A DNA stretch of 13,562 bases, taken from assembly GCA_049522565.1 (NCBI GenBank), contig JBEKNT010000162.1:1-13562 (forward strand). The letters run 5' to 3'. Below are positions 5,733-13,497 of the stretch, piece after piece. The first letter of the stretch is position 1. Every line of letters begins with the position of its first letter. This stretch comes from JASHVB01 sp049522565 (lineage in GTDB: Bacteria > Pseudomonadota > Alphaproteobacteria > Acetobacterales > Acetobacteraceae). The translations under genes and the position numbers were made by a program. The notes beneath the pieces are model-generated. The model made no database searches. It was not told where the DNA came from and saw nothing but the letters and a program-made list of their open reading frames with translations.

Positions 5733-7361
5733 ATGGTGGACGGGCCGAGAGACGAACCGGTACTCGTCCTTTCGTCGCTGCCGGCAGGACGGGGTGGACG
5801 CCGCCTGGCGAGCGCGGTGGTGCTGCTTTCCCTGGCCGTGTTCATCGTCGCTGCACCATTCGCGCGTACACCGCTGCCGAAGCTGGTGGCCTTCATGCCC
5901 AGCTACGAGTCGGCGCTGGTCATCAACGACCTCATCACCGCGGCGCTGCTGTTCGGCCAGTTCGCGATCGGACGATCGCGAGCACTGCTGGTGCTGGCGA
6001 GCGGCTATGTTTTCACGGCGATGATCACGATCTCCCACGCTCTCACTTTCCCGGGCCTGTTCTCCGAAGCCGGTCTGCTGGGCGCGGGATCGCAGAGCAC
6101 CGCATGGCTTTACATGTTTTGGCATGGCGGTTTTCCCGTCGCGGTGATCAGCTACACGTTACTTGGCAACCGTCATGCGGGCCCACGGCGGCGCCCCGCC
6201 TCGACGGCCATCCTGGGCAGCATCGCCGCGGTCGCGGCAGTTGTCGTGGCGCTGACAGTCCTGGCCACCGCCTGCGGGACCTCGCTCCCGGCCATCATGC
6301 AAGGCAGCCACTACACGCCCGCCATGATCTTCGTCGTCGCAACCGTATGGACGCTGAGCCTGCTCGCGCTTCTGATTCTGTTCGTGCGGCGGCCGCATGC
6401 GGTGCTCGACCTGTGGCTGATGGCAGTGATGTGTGCCTGGCTGTGCGACATTGCATTGAGCGCCGTTCTCAATGCCGGACGCTTCGATTTCGGCTTCTAT
6501 GCCGGCCGGGTTTACGGCCTGGCCGCGGCGAGCTGCGTGCTTATCGTGCTGTTGCTCGAGACGATCGCGCTCTATGCACGCCTCGCCCGCTCCATGGAGG
6601 CGGAGCGCCAGGAGCGCGAGCGGCGGCTGAACGAACTGCGTTCGGAGCTGATCCATGTCTCGCGCGTGAGCGAACTGGGCCAGATGGTTTCGGCGCTGGC
6701 GCATGAGGTCAATCAGCCGCTGACCGCCATCGGCAACTACCTGCGTGCGGGCCAGCGGCTGGTTCGCGCGGGCGATGCGGCGAATGTGCAGGCGGCGTTG
6801 AGCAAGGCGGTCGACGAGGCGACGCGTGCCAGTGCGATCATCAAGCGTCTGCGCGATTTCATCAAAAAGAGCGACAGCGTCCGGCGGCCCGAAGATCTCG
6901 GGCCGGTGGTGGAGGAAACCGTGGCGCTCGCCCTGGTCGCCGCGGGGCGGCGCCAAGTCGGGGTGGGCATGCGCGTCGATCCGCTGGCGTGCGCCGCGCT
7001 GATCGACAAGATCCAGATCCAGCAGGTGCTGCTGAACCTGATCCGGAACGCGGTGGAGGCGATGCCGGACAACATGCACCCGTCGTTGGTCATTGCCACG
7101 GCGCCCGCCGCGGATGACATGATCGAGGTAAGCGTCGCGGATAGCGGCCCTGGCTTGCGCCAGCAGGTGCGGGACAAGCTGTTTCAACCCTTCGTCACGA
7201 CCAAAAGCGACGGCATGGGCGTGGGGCTGTCGATCTGCCACTCGATCGTCGAGGCGCATGGCGGGCGGATCTGGGCCGAGGACAATCCGGGTGGCGGAAC
7301 GGTGTTCCGGTTCACTGTACCGGACGCGCAGGCGGCCGGGCGGCAGGTTGCGGCGGAGTGA
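5733..7361 (+). CDS. Membrane sensor histidine kinase, MASE4-HisKA-HATPase
   Basis: This 542-aa two-component sensor is expected to autophosphorylate on His and pass the phosphate to a response regulator. Residues 25-282 hold about seven hydrophobic segments. The patterns ESALVINDLITAALLFGQF and LLVLASGYVFTAMI followed by HALTFPG and TAWLYMFWHGGFP are typical of the MASE4 integral-membrane sensor domain. A short charged linker, probably helical (285-310), leads to HisKA with HEVNQPLTAIGNYL (324-337), His324 being the phosphoacceptor. The ATPase domain has the N box QQVLLNLIRNAVEAM (430-444), G1 VADSGPGL (468-475), the F box LFQPFVTTK (483-491) and G2 GMGVGLSI (494-501), so all catalytic motifs look intact. 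The H box and phospho-transfer region resemble FixL-type kinases. AAAGGAA stands just before the ATG. No response regulator is adjacent, so this is an orphan kinase whose signal and partner are unknown. Confidence 0.92.
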   Translation: MVDGPRDEPVLVLSSLPAGRGGRRLASAVVLLSLAVFIVAAPFARTPLPKLVAFMPSYESALVINDLITAALLFGQFAIGRSRALLVLASGYVFTAMITISHALTFPGLFSEAGLLGAGSQSTAWLYMFWHGGFPVAVISYTLLGNRHAGPRRRPASTAILGSIAAVAAVVVALTVLATACGTSLPAIMQGSHYTPAMIFVVATVWTLSLLALLILFVRRPHAVLDLWLMAVMCAWLCDIALSAVLNAGRFDFGFYAGRVYGLAAASCVLIVLLLETIALYARLARSMEAERQERERRLNELRSELIHVSRVSELGQMVSALAHEVNQPLTAIGNYLRAGQRLVRAGDAANVQAALSKAVDEATRASAIIKRLRDFIKKSDSVRRPEDLGPVVEETVALALVAAGRRQVGVGMRVDPLACAALIDKIQIQQVLLNLIRNAVEAMPDNMHPSLVIATAPAADDMIEVSVADSGPGLRQQVRDKLFQPFVTTKSDGMGVGLSICHSIVEAHGGRIWAEDNPGGGTVFRFTVPDAQAAGRQVAAE

Positions 7362-7406
7362 AGCGGGCTGGGCGGACCCCGGCCTGGGGGGACTGGCAAG
7401 GGGTGC

Positions 7407-7435
7407 TTGAGCAGGCGGCGGTTCTGGCCTAGATA
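7407..7435 (+). promoter_or_regulatory. Candidate tRNA promoter
   Basis: TTGAGC (7407-7412) and TAGATA (7430-7435) are 17 bases apart, and the second lies 16 bases before the tRNA. The -35 is a fair match and the -10 a poor one. Position and spacing support it more than sequence does. Confidence 0.4.
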
Positions 7436-7451
7436 CGGCGCCGCGGCCGCG

Positions 7452-7527
7452 GTCCCGTTCGTCTAGAGGCCTAGGACAGTGCCCTCTCACGGCACCAACA
7501 GGGGTTCGAATCCCCTACGGGACGCCA
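7452..7527 (+). tRNA. tRNA-Glu (anticodon CTC)
   Basis: The 76-nt cloverleaf includes an encoded CCA end. The acceptor arms GTCCCGT (7452-7458) and ACGGGAC (7517-7523) pair fully, followed by discriminator G and CCA. The anticodon stem GTGCC/GGCAC encloses the loop CTCTCAC, giving anticodon CTC, which reads GAG (Glu). The T arm is AGGGG, TTCGAAT, CCCCT. It stands alone between the histidine kinase and the convergent LysR gene. No integrase gene or repeated 3' end is seen in the window, so there is no sign of an integration site here. Confidence 0.96.
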
Positions 7528-7737
7528 AGTGTTTTCGATGGCTTAAAGCGCTTCTGCGTCATGCCGGCAAAACCCCGGGCAAAGCCGCATTTTTCCTTTG
7601 GTGCGACGCGAGGAGCGCTGATGCAAGCTGTGTGCGCAGGAACTCGTGTTTTCGGTGCATGACCAGGGCATTCGCCCGCCGGCCACAGCCGAATCCGCGA
7701 TCAGCGAAGACACGCGGCGTTGCATCGGGTCGACCGC

Positions 7738-8784
7738 TTACGACGGTGCACCAGTCACCTGACGCCGTGCGCGCACAGGGCGCGAAAACAGCGTCGCCCC
7801 GGTTGGGACGAGGGTCGTCGAGGCTGCCGGCTTCGGCGCACCCGATGAGCCCGGCAGGTGGGTCGCGAGGACGTTGGCCATGGTTCCGTCGGTCTTCAGC
7901 CGATCCACCAGTTCCACCAGCGCCTCTTCACACAGTTGCGCTGCACGCGAGACCGGCCGGTCGGTCGGTGACGCAATGACAAGGTTGCGCGACAACGCGG
8001 GCTCCACTACCTGCGAGGCGGTCATCTGCCCGGCTGCAACCTCGCCGCGGACCGACCACAAGGGCAGCAGCGTCACCCCGGCACCGCTGCGCACAAGGTC
8101 GCGGATGGTTGCGAGCGACTCCACTTCGTGGCGCACGTTCAGCACCAGCCTCGCCTGGCGCGCGGCGTTCTCCACGATCCATCGCAGGCTATGGCGCGCG
8201 GTAGGCAACACCAGTGGCTGGCGCGCCAACGCGGCGAATGGGATCGGCCGTTCCAGCATGAGGCCGGCCTCGGGGCCGCCGACGGCGAACAACGCCTCGG
8301 AGAGCAGTGGCCGGCAATGCACGCTTTTCAGCGGCCTTGCGTCGTAGAGCACGGCCATGTCGATGTCGCCGCGCTGAAGCCATTCCACGAGATGGCCGCC
8401 GAAGCCTGGAGAAAATTGGATTCGCACGAGCGGGAAGCGTTCCTGAACCAGACGGGCGAAGGGTACCGTCACAACCTCGCCCACCGTCGGGGGCAGGCCG
8501 ATCGCGACCTTCCCGCCCACGTCGGCGCGGTCGATTTCGATGTCGGCACGGATCTGTCCGACCTCGCGCATGATCCGGTAGGCACGGTCCAGAACCCGGT
8601 GGCCGGCCGGTGTCAGCAGCATGCCCCGGCCGTGACGCACGAACAGCTTTGTCTGTAACTCTTCTTCCAGCAGGCGGACCTGCCGGCTGAGTGCCGGCTG
8701 GGCAATGCGCATGCGGTCGGATGCCTTGTTCAAGCTGCCAACCTCAGCGACCTGAATGACGATTCTCAACTGAGCCAAATCCAT
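7738..8784 (-). CDS. LysR-type transcriptional regulator
   Basis: This LysR regulator (348 aa) binds DNA through an N-terminal winged helix-turn-helix and senses a small effector in a C-terminal periplasmic-binding-like domain. Residues 1-60 carry the canonical pattern MDLAQLRIVIQVAEVGSLNKAS, AQPALSRQVRLLEEEL and LFVRHGRGMLLTPAG. The effector domain covers about 92-298, with GKVAIGLPPTVGE at its start and LVRSGAGVTLLP (230-241). The sequence pattern resembles the Nac/CbbR-like branch, but I do not assign a specific name. A tail of about 45 residues past 300, rich in Ala, Pro, Ser and Arg, is longer than usual. An upstream frame allows 29 more residues, but ATG 8784 starts the domain as expected. 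The gene diverges from ridA-hyuA-hyuB, so it most likely controls that operon. No sure T-N11-A site was found. Confidence 0.9.
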   Translation of the reverse strand: MDLAQLRIVIQVAEVGSLNKASDRMRIAQPALSRQVRLLEEELQTKLFVRHGRGMLLTPAGHRVLDRAYRIMREVGQIRADIEIDRADVGGKVAIGLPPTVGEVVTVPFARLVQERFPLVRIQFSPGFGGHLVEWLQRGDIDMAVLYDARPLKSVHCRPLLSEALFAVGGPEAGLMLERPIPFAALARQPLVLPTARHSLRWIVENAARQARLVLNVRHEVESLATIRDLVRSGAGVTLLPLWSVRGEVAAGQMTASQVVEPALSRNLVIASPTDRPVSRAAQLCEEALVELVDRLKTDGTMANVLATHLPGSSGAPKPAASTTLVPTGATLFSRPVRARRQVTGAPS

Positions 8785-9155
8785 CGGTCGATCAGACAAC
8801 CGGCCATCCTGCCGGTCAAGCGCGCGAGCCCGGTCCTGCTCGACCCCTGGCCGGGGCCCCGAGCGATGCAATTCCGCGAAGCCGGGATTTGCCCTTTGCT
8901 ATTGGATGCGCCGTCCGGAATCGGCCTAGTGTTGCGACCCTATCGCTTCGCGTCCGGCGTCCCGGTGTCATCGCGAGCGAAGCGAAGCAATCTCCCGCGC
9001 GAGTTCGCGGGATCTCTCGGAGGAGATTGCTTCGCTTCGCTCGCAATGACGGAATTGGACGAGGGATCGACCCGTCAGAGTCAGAACACCAGAGATCAGC
9101 CAGGGACATCCAGCCGGCGCAAGCCGCCATCCGCAAATCAGAGGGGACCATAGTG
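8785..9155. other. Divergent intergenic region, LysR gene to ridA
   Basis: This 371-bp gap should hold the LysR regulator's promoter and that of the ridA-hyuA-hyuB operon. I see no promoter I would trust. GCAA (8869-8872) and a TTTGC roughly 18 bases later form a loose inverted pair that could be a regulator site. The second half is occupied by the 84-bp palindromic repeat at 8967-9050. No protein-coding gene is supported; translated segments of the repeat resemble commonly mis-annotated spurious frames. Confidence 0.6.
8967..9050. repeat. Dispersed palindromic (REP-like) repeat, complete copy
   Basis: Two 29-nt arms, 8967-8995 and 9022-9050, are complementary at 28 of 29 positions. The left starts GTCATCGCGAGCGAAGCG and the right ends CGCTTCGCTCGCAATGAC. 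A separate inner hairpin, CCCGCG, CGAGTT, CGCGGG (8994-9011), lies between them. The core motif GTCATTGCGAGCG with AAGCAATCTCC is widely dispersed in alphaproteobacterial intergenic DNA. A second copy of the family begins at 13498. This copy lies between the LysR gene and ridA, inside the probable control region. Confidence 0.9.
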
Positions 9156-9536
9156 ATGAAGCGCTGCCTCATATCGCCAAATGCGCCGGCGCCGAAAGCC
9201 AATTTCTCGCACGCCGTGATCGCCAATGGCATGATCTTCCTCGCCGGCCAGGGCAGCCGCGACCCGGTCACCGGCGAGGTTGTCGGCACCACCGCTGACG
9301 CGCAGATCGAACGCACGATGCAGAACATCGAGGGGATCCTGCAATCGGCCGGGTCTTCGATGGCCAATGTGGTTTCCACCATCGTTTACCTCAAAGACCC
9401 GGCCGATTTCCCCGCGCTGACGCCGGCCTGGACGAAGTGGTTCCCCAAGGACCCGCCGGTGCGCGCCGTGCTGATTGTCTCGGAGTTCGGCCTGCCGGGC
9501 ATGCTGGTCGAAGTGGTGGCGACCGCGATCGCCTGA
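9156..9536 (+). CDS. RidA/YjgF-family protein
   Basis: RidA proteins hydrolyse reactive enamine/imine intermediates; many relatives act in specific catabolic operons. The 126-aa length and fold match the family. GMIFLAGQGSRDPVTGEVVG (25-44) is the usual central strand and turn. Arg103 in PPVRAV corresponds to the substrate-carboxylate-binding Arg of E. coli RidA, and Glu119 in VEVVATA matches its conserved Glu. Several other active-site positions differ from archetypal RidA: FSHAV instead of the usual YSQAV near residue 17, and no Cys after the Arg. It may therefore belong to another Rid subgroup. The start is ATG 9156 with GAGGGG upstream; GTG 9153 is an equally usable in-frame start. It is the first gene of an operon with hyuA and hyuB (55-bp gap), suggesting it removes or processes a reactive product of that pathway. 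Confidence 0.88.
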   Translation: MKRCLISPNAPAPKANFSHAVIANGMIFLAGQGSRDPVTGEVVGTTADAQIERTMQNIEGILQSAGSSMANVVSTIVYLKDPADFPALTPAWTKWFPKDPPVRAVLIVSEFGLPGMLVEVVATAIA

Positions 9537-9591
9537 TCCAGATCGTCGAAACCCGATTTTCCGGAACGCCAAAGGCGCTGCGAGGGAAGTA

Positions 9592-11718
9592 ATGCGGACA
9601 TGCCGGGTGGGCGCCGACATTGGCGGCACGTTCACCGATCTCGTGTTGATCGACGCGCTGGGCAAGGTGGTCCGGCGCAAGGTCCCTTCCACCGCCGGCG
9701 ACTACGCCCGAGGTATCCTCTCGGCGCTGGACGACGCGGTCAGCGCGGAGGGCGTGGCGCCGACCGATGTCGGCGAGGTGCTGCACGGCACGACGGTCGC
9801 CACCAACGCCATCCTTGAGCAAAAGGGCGCGCTATGCGGCCTGATCACCACGCACGGATTTCGCGACGTGCTGGAGCTGCGCCGGCTTCGCATGCCGCAA
9901 CTCTATCGGTTGGATTGGGCCAAGCCCGCGGTGCTGGTCCGCCGCTACCTGCGGCGCGAGGTGCATGAGCGCATCGGCAGCGATGGCAGCGTGCTGGTTC
10001 CGCTGGACGACGACGAAGTGCTGCGCGTCGGCGGCTGGCTGGTCGAGCAAGGGGTTGAGGCGCTGGCGGTCACATTGCTCAACTCCTACGTCAATCCGGT
10101 GCACGAACATCGCATCGGCGCATTGCTTCGCGAAGCCTTCCCCGCGGTTCCCGTTTCGCTTTCGGCCGAGATCCTGCCGGAGATCCAGGAGTATGAGCGC
10201 ACCAGCACCACGGTGGTGAACGCCTATGTGCAGCCGGTGGTGAAATCCTATATCGGGCGGTTGCGTGCGACTCTGGACAGCGGTGGCTTCCGCGCGCCGC
10301 TGCTGATCATGCAATCGAACGGCGGCCTGACCTCCAGCCGCAACGCCGCGGAAAATCCGGTGCGGATCATCGAATCCGGGCCAGCCGCCGGAGTGATCGC
10401 CTGCCGCCAACTGGCGGAGCAATGCGGCTATCCCAACATGATCGCCTTCGACATGGGCGGCACCACGGCCAAGGCCTCGCTGATCGAGAACGGCCATGTG
10501 CAGCAGGCGACGGAATATGAGGTGGGTGGCGGGGTCTCGGTGGGGTCGCGGCTGAACCGCGGCGGCGGCTATGTTGTGCGGGTTCCCTCCATCGACATCG
10601 CCGAGGTGGGTGCGGGCGGCGGCAGCCTGGTGAGCATCGACAAGGCAGGCGGCCTGCAAGTGGGACCGCGCAGTGCCGGCGCGGTGCCTGGACCGGTCTG
10701 CTACGGCAAGGGCAACACGCAGCCCACGGTAACGGACGCGAATGTGCTGCTGGGCTACATGAGTCCGGTCGGCATCGCCGGCGGCACGCTGGCGATCGAT
10801 GCCGCAGCGGCACGCACAGCGATCGAGGAACGGGTCGGCCGGCCGCTGGACCGTTCGGCTGAGGAGGCTGCCTTCGGCATTCACACCATCGCCAATGCCA
10901 ACATGATTCGTGCCTTGCGTTCGGTGACAATCGAGCGTGGCCGCGACCCCAGCGAGTTCAGCCTGTGCGCCTTCGGCGGCAGCGGGCCGGTGCACGCGGC
11001 CCACATCGCGCTGGCGATGGACATCAAGACCGTCGTGGTGCCGCCATGCCCCGGCCTGTTCAGCGCCTTCGGCCTGCTGCTGGCCGACATAGAGCAGCAT
11101 TACAGCCGTACCGTGCGCCGGCCGCTCGCGGCATTCTGGGGCGAGGCGGCGGCGGCGCAGTTCGCCGAGATGGCGCGACGGGCGTATATCGGCGCCGAGG
11201 ACCCGGATTACCCGCAGAATGACTACACGGTTCGGCGGATCGCCGATATTCGTTACGCGGGGCAGGTCTATAGCCTGTCGATCGTGGTCGACGACGCCGA
11301 TTTCACCACCGAAGGGCTGGCCAGGGTGCGCGGCCGCTTCCTGGAAGAATACGAACGGACCTATGGTTTCCAATCGCCGGGCGAGGTGATCGAGGTCGAG
11401 GCGCTGCGTGTTGTGGCAAAAAGCCAGGCCGACACCAATCCGGCCTGGTTCGCCGCCGCGGCGCGGGCCGATGCCGACTACCCGGTGTCGCAACCCGAAC
11501 GGCGCGCCTGGTTCGGCGGGACACATGGGTGGCTCGACGCGCCGGTGATCACGCGCTCGGATCTGCAGGCACGGGCGCGCAGCGGCCCGTTGATCATCGA
11601 AGGCTACGACGCCACGACCGTGGTGCCGCCGGAGTTCAGCGCCGAGATCGACGCGGGCGGCAACATCGTGATGACCAATCAGCGCCTGGCTGGCGAGAGC
11701 GGGAGGGGGACGGCATGA
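9592..11718 (+). CDS. hyuA: Hydantoinase/oxoprolinase family subunit A (HyuA type)
   Basis: This 708-aa ATP-using subunit belongs to the family containing N-methylhydantoinase A, the 5-oxoprolinase N-terminal half and the acetone carboxylase beta subunit. It activates a carbonyl or carboxylate substrate by phosphorylation and works with a HyuB-type partner. The ATP-binding (ASKHA) fold is marked by GADIGGTFTDLVLID (7-21), HGTTVATNAIL (65-75) and a second phosphate motif, AFDMGGTTAKASLIE (285-299). FGGSGPVHA lies near 461-470. The start is ATG 9592, preceded by GAGGGAAG, and the first residues run straight into the conserved motif; a longer frame from 9475 overlaps ridA and is not needed. The stop overlaps the hyuB start by 4 bp (ATGA). 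The family is certain, but the exact substrate (hydantoin, 5-oxoproline, ketone or other) is not readable from sequence. Confidence 0.93.
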   Translation: MRTCRVGADIGGTFTDLVLIDALGKVVRRKVPSTAGDYARGILSALDDAVSAEGVAPTDVGEVLHGTTVATNAILEQKGALCGLITTHGFRDVLELRRLRMPQLYRLDWAKPAVLVRRYLRREVHERIGSDGSVLVPLDDDEVLRVGGWLVEQGVEALAVTLLNSYVNPVHEHRIGALLREAFPAVPVSLSAEILPEIQEYERTSTTVVNAYVQPVVKSYIGRLRATLDSGGFRAPLLIMQSNGGLTSSRNAAENPVRIIESGPAAGVIACRQLAEQCGYPNMIAFDMGGTTAKASLIENGHVQQATEYEVGGGVSVGSRLNRGGGYVVRVPSIDIAEVGAGGGSLVSIDKAGGLQVGPRSAGAVPGPVCYGKGNTQPTVTDANVLLGYMSPVGIAGGTLAIDAAAARTAIEERVGRPLDRSAEEAAFGIHTIANANMIRALRSVTIERGRDPSEFSLCAFGGSGPVHAAHIALAMDIKTVVVPPCPGLFSAFGLLLADIEQHYSRTVRRPLAAFWGEAAAAQFAEMARRAYIGAEDPDYPQNDYTVRRIADIRYAGQVYSLSIVVDDADFTTEGLARVRGRFLEEYERTYGFQSPGEVIEVEALRVVAKSQADTNPAWFAAAARADADYPVSQPERRAWFGGTHGWLDAPVITRSDLQARARSGPLIIEGYDATTVVPPEFSAEIDAGGNIVMTNQRLAGESGRGTA

Positions 11719-13457
11719 GCACGCGGCCGGGCTTCGATGCAATCCAGATCGAGATCCTGAAGAACGCGCTCACCTCGATCGGCGACGAGATGGCGTTGAC
11801 CGTGCTGCGCACCGCCCATTCCACCATCATCAAGGACGGGGCGGATTTCTCCACCGCGATCTGTGATGCCTCCGGCGAGTTGCTGGCGCAGGGACTGACG
11901 ATACCGCAGCATCTCGGCTCGATCCCCGATGCGCTGCGCGCGGTGCTGCGGCATTTCGCCGGCGACCTGCATCCGGGCGACATCGCCATCCAGAACAATC
12001 CGTTCGACGGCGGGATGCATCTGCAGGACATCTTCGTCTTCAAACCGGTGTTCGATCCGGCCGATCCGTCGCGCCTGGTCGCCTTCGCCTGCGCCATCGC
12101 CCACCACACCGATGTCGGCGGCCGGGTGCCGGGCAGCAACGCCAGCGATTCCACGGAGATCTACCAGGAGGGCATCCGCTTCCCGGTGATCAAGCTGTTC
12201 GACCGCGGCAAGCCGAACCAGGCGGTGTTCGACATCCTCGCGGCCAATGTGCGCGTGCCCGACATGGTGCTGGGCGACCTTCGCGCAACCCTCGCCGCCT
12301 GCCACTATGGCGAGCGCGAGTTTCTCAAGCTGATGCAGCGTTACGGCAACGAGGAATTTCCCGCATTGCTTGCCGAGTTCCTGGACTACACCGAGCGGCT
12401 GACCCGGGCCGAGATTCGCCAGCTTCCCGAAGGCACCTACACGTTCGAGGACTGGATCGACGATGACGGCATCACCGAGGAGCCGATTCTCCTGAAGGTG
12501 GCGCTGACCATCCGCGACGGCGAGGTGATCGCCGACTACACCGGCTCTTCGCCGCAGGTGAGGGGTGCGCTGAACGCCACCGAATCCTTCACCAAGGCCA
12601 ACACCTATCTCGCGCTGCGCTGCGTGTTCGAAAGCGACCTGCCGAACAACAGCGGCTTCTTCCGTCCGATCAAGGTGATCGCACCGCCCGGCAGCATCCT
12701 GAACGTGCGGCATCCCGGCGCCTGTGCCGCGCGCGGACTGACCGGGTTCCGCCAGGCCGACGTGATGTTCGGCGCCTTGGCGAAGGCGGTGCCTGATCGC
12801 GTCACCGCCGCCGCCGATGGCGGCAACACCTTCGTCACCATCGGCGGCAACGATCCCGAACGTGGTGCCTATGTGCATTGCGACATCATCTTCGGCGCCT
12901 GGGGCGGTTCGGCCTTCCGCGGGGACGGCGACGCCATGCCGCTGATTCCGTCCAACTGCACCAACATCCCGCTGGAGATCATCGAGGCATCGTACCCGCT
13001 GCGCTTCGAGCGATACGGGTTCGTGGCAGATACCGGCGGCGCCGGCCGTTCGCGCGGGGGCCTTTCGATCGTGCGCGACATCCGCCTGCTGCGCGGCGAC
13101 GCGATCTTGCAGGTTCGTTCGGACCGCCGCACGTTCCGTCCCTGGGGGATGCTGGGCGGGCAGGATGGCACGCCCTCGTGGAACTATATCAACCCGGACG
13201 GCAACGCGCCGGCGGTTGCGTCCAAGATCACCATGACCATTCGCGGCGGCGATCTGTACCGGCATGTCACCGGCGGCGGCGGCGGCTATGGCCCGGCCCT
13301 GGAGCGCGCGCCAGAGGAGGTGGCGGAGGATGTGCGCGACGAAAAGCTCACACGGGTCGTTGCGAAGAACGACTACGGTGTGGTGCTGCAGCCGGATTCG
13401 TTCGACGTGAACCAGGCTGCCACGGTCCGCCTGCGGTCGCAGATGGCAGCCGCGTAG
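11715..13457 (+). CDS. hyuB: Hydantoinase/oxoprolinase family subunit B (HyuB type)
   Basis: This 580-aa partner subunit is homologous to the 5-oxoprolinase C-terminal half and the acetone carboxylase alpha subunit. The family hallmarks are present in order: KDGADFSTAICDASGELLAQG (about 40-60), NNPFDGGMHLQD (94-105) corresponding to the usual N-D-P-Y-x-G-G-T-H-L-P-D, and AHHTDVGGRVPG (129-140). His102, Asp105 and a downstream His (130 or 131) fit the metal ligands known in acetone carboxylase, though this is by pattern only. Later motifs include HCDIIFGAWGG and TGGGGGYG near the C-terminus. ATG 11715 overlaps the hyuA stop by 4 bp and has GGGAGGGGG just upstream, so the two subunits should be made together. 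The product is cytoplasmic with no signal peptide. The length is normal and no lesion is seen. Confidence 0.93.
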   Translation: MSTRPGFDAIQIEILKNALTSIGDEMALTVLRTAHSTIIKDGADFSTAICDASGELLAQGLTIPQHLGSIPDALRAVLRHFAGDLHPGDIAIQNNPFDGGMHLQDIFVFKPVFDPADPSRLVAFACAIAHHTDVGGRVPGSNASDSTEIYQEGIRFPVIKLFDRGKPNQAVFDILAANVRVPDMVLGDLRATLAACHYGEREFLKLMQRYGNEEFPALLAEFLDYTERLTRAEIRQLPEGTYTFEDWIDDDGITEEPILLKVALTIRDGEVIADYTGSSPQVRGALNATESFTKANTYLALRCVFESDLPNNSGFFRPIKVIAPPGSILNVRHPGACAARGLTGFRQADVMFGALAKAVPDRVTAAADGGNTFVTIGGNDPERGAYVHCDIIFGAWGGSAFRGDGDAMPLIPSNCTNIPLEIIEASYPLRFERYGFVADTGGAGRSRGGLSIVRDIRLLRGDAILQVRSDRRTFRPWGMLGGQDGTPSWNYINPDGNAPAVASKITMTIRGGDLYRHVTGGGGGYGPALERAPEEVAEDVRDEKLTRVVAKNDYGVVLQPDSFDVNQAATVRLRSQMAAA

Positions 13458-13497
13458 GGTCTGCCCGGGAACAACCGCGTCAGCGAGCGTGCAGCCG

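Noticed and set aside
6159..7490. 443-codon minus-strand open frame opposite the histidine kinase
   Set aside because: It is a shadow frame, and the kinase motifs on the plus strand are intact. It also runs into the tRNA.
7528..7737. Integration site or terminator after the tRNA
   Set aside because: No integrase, no repeated tRNA 3' end, and only a weak GGC/GCC stem before a T5 run near 7590. I see nothing supportable in this 210-bp gap.
8816..9382. Minus-strand open frame across the LysR/ridA gap, with residues like RAKRSNLL and CFASLAMT
   Set aside because: These residues are the translation of the palindromic repeat, a well-known source of spurious gene calls, and the rest overlaps ridA in antisense.
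9832..11742. 636-codon minus-strand open frame opposite hyuA
   Set aside because: It is a high-GC shadow of hyuA: it has no recognisable domain, while the plus strand carries a full family match.
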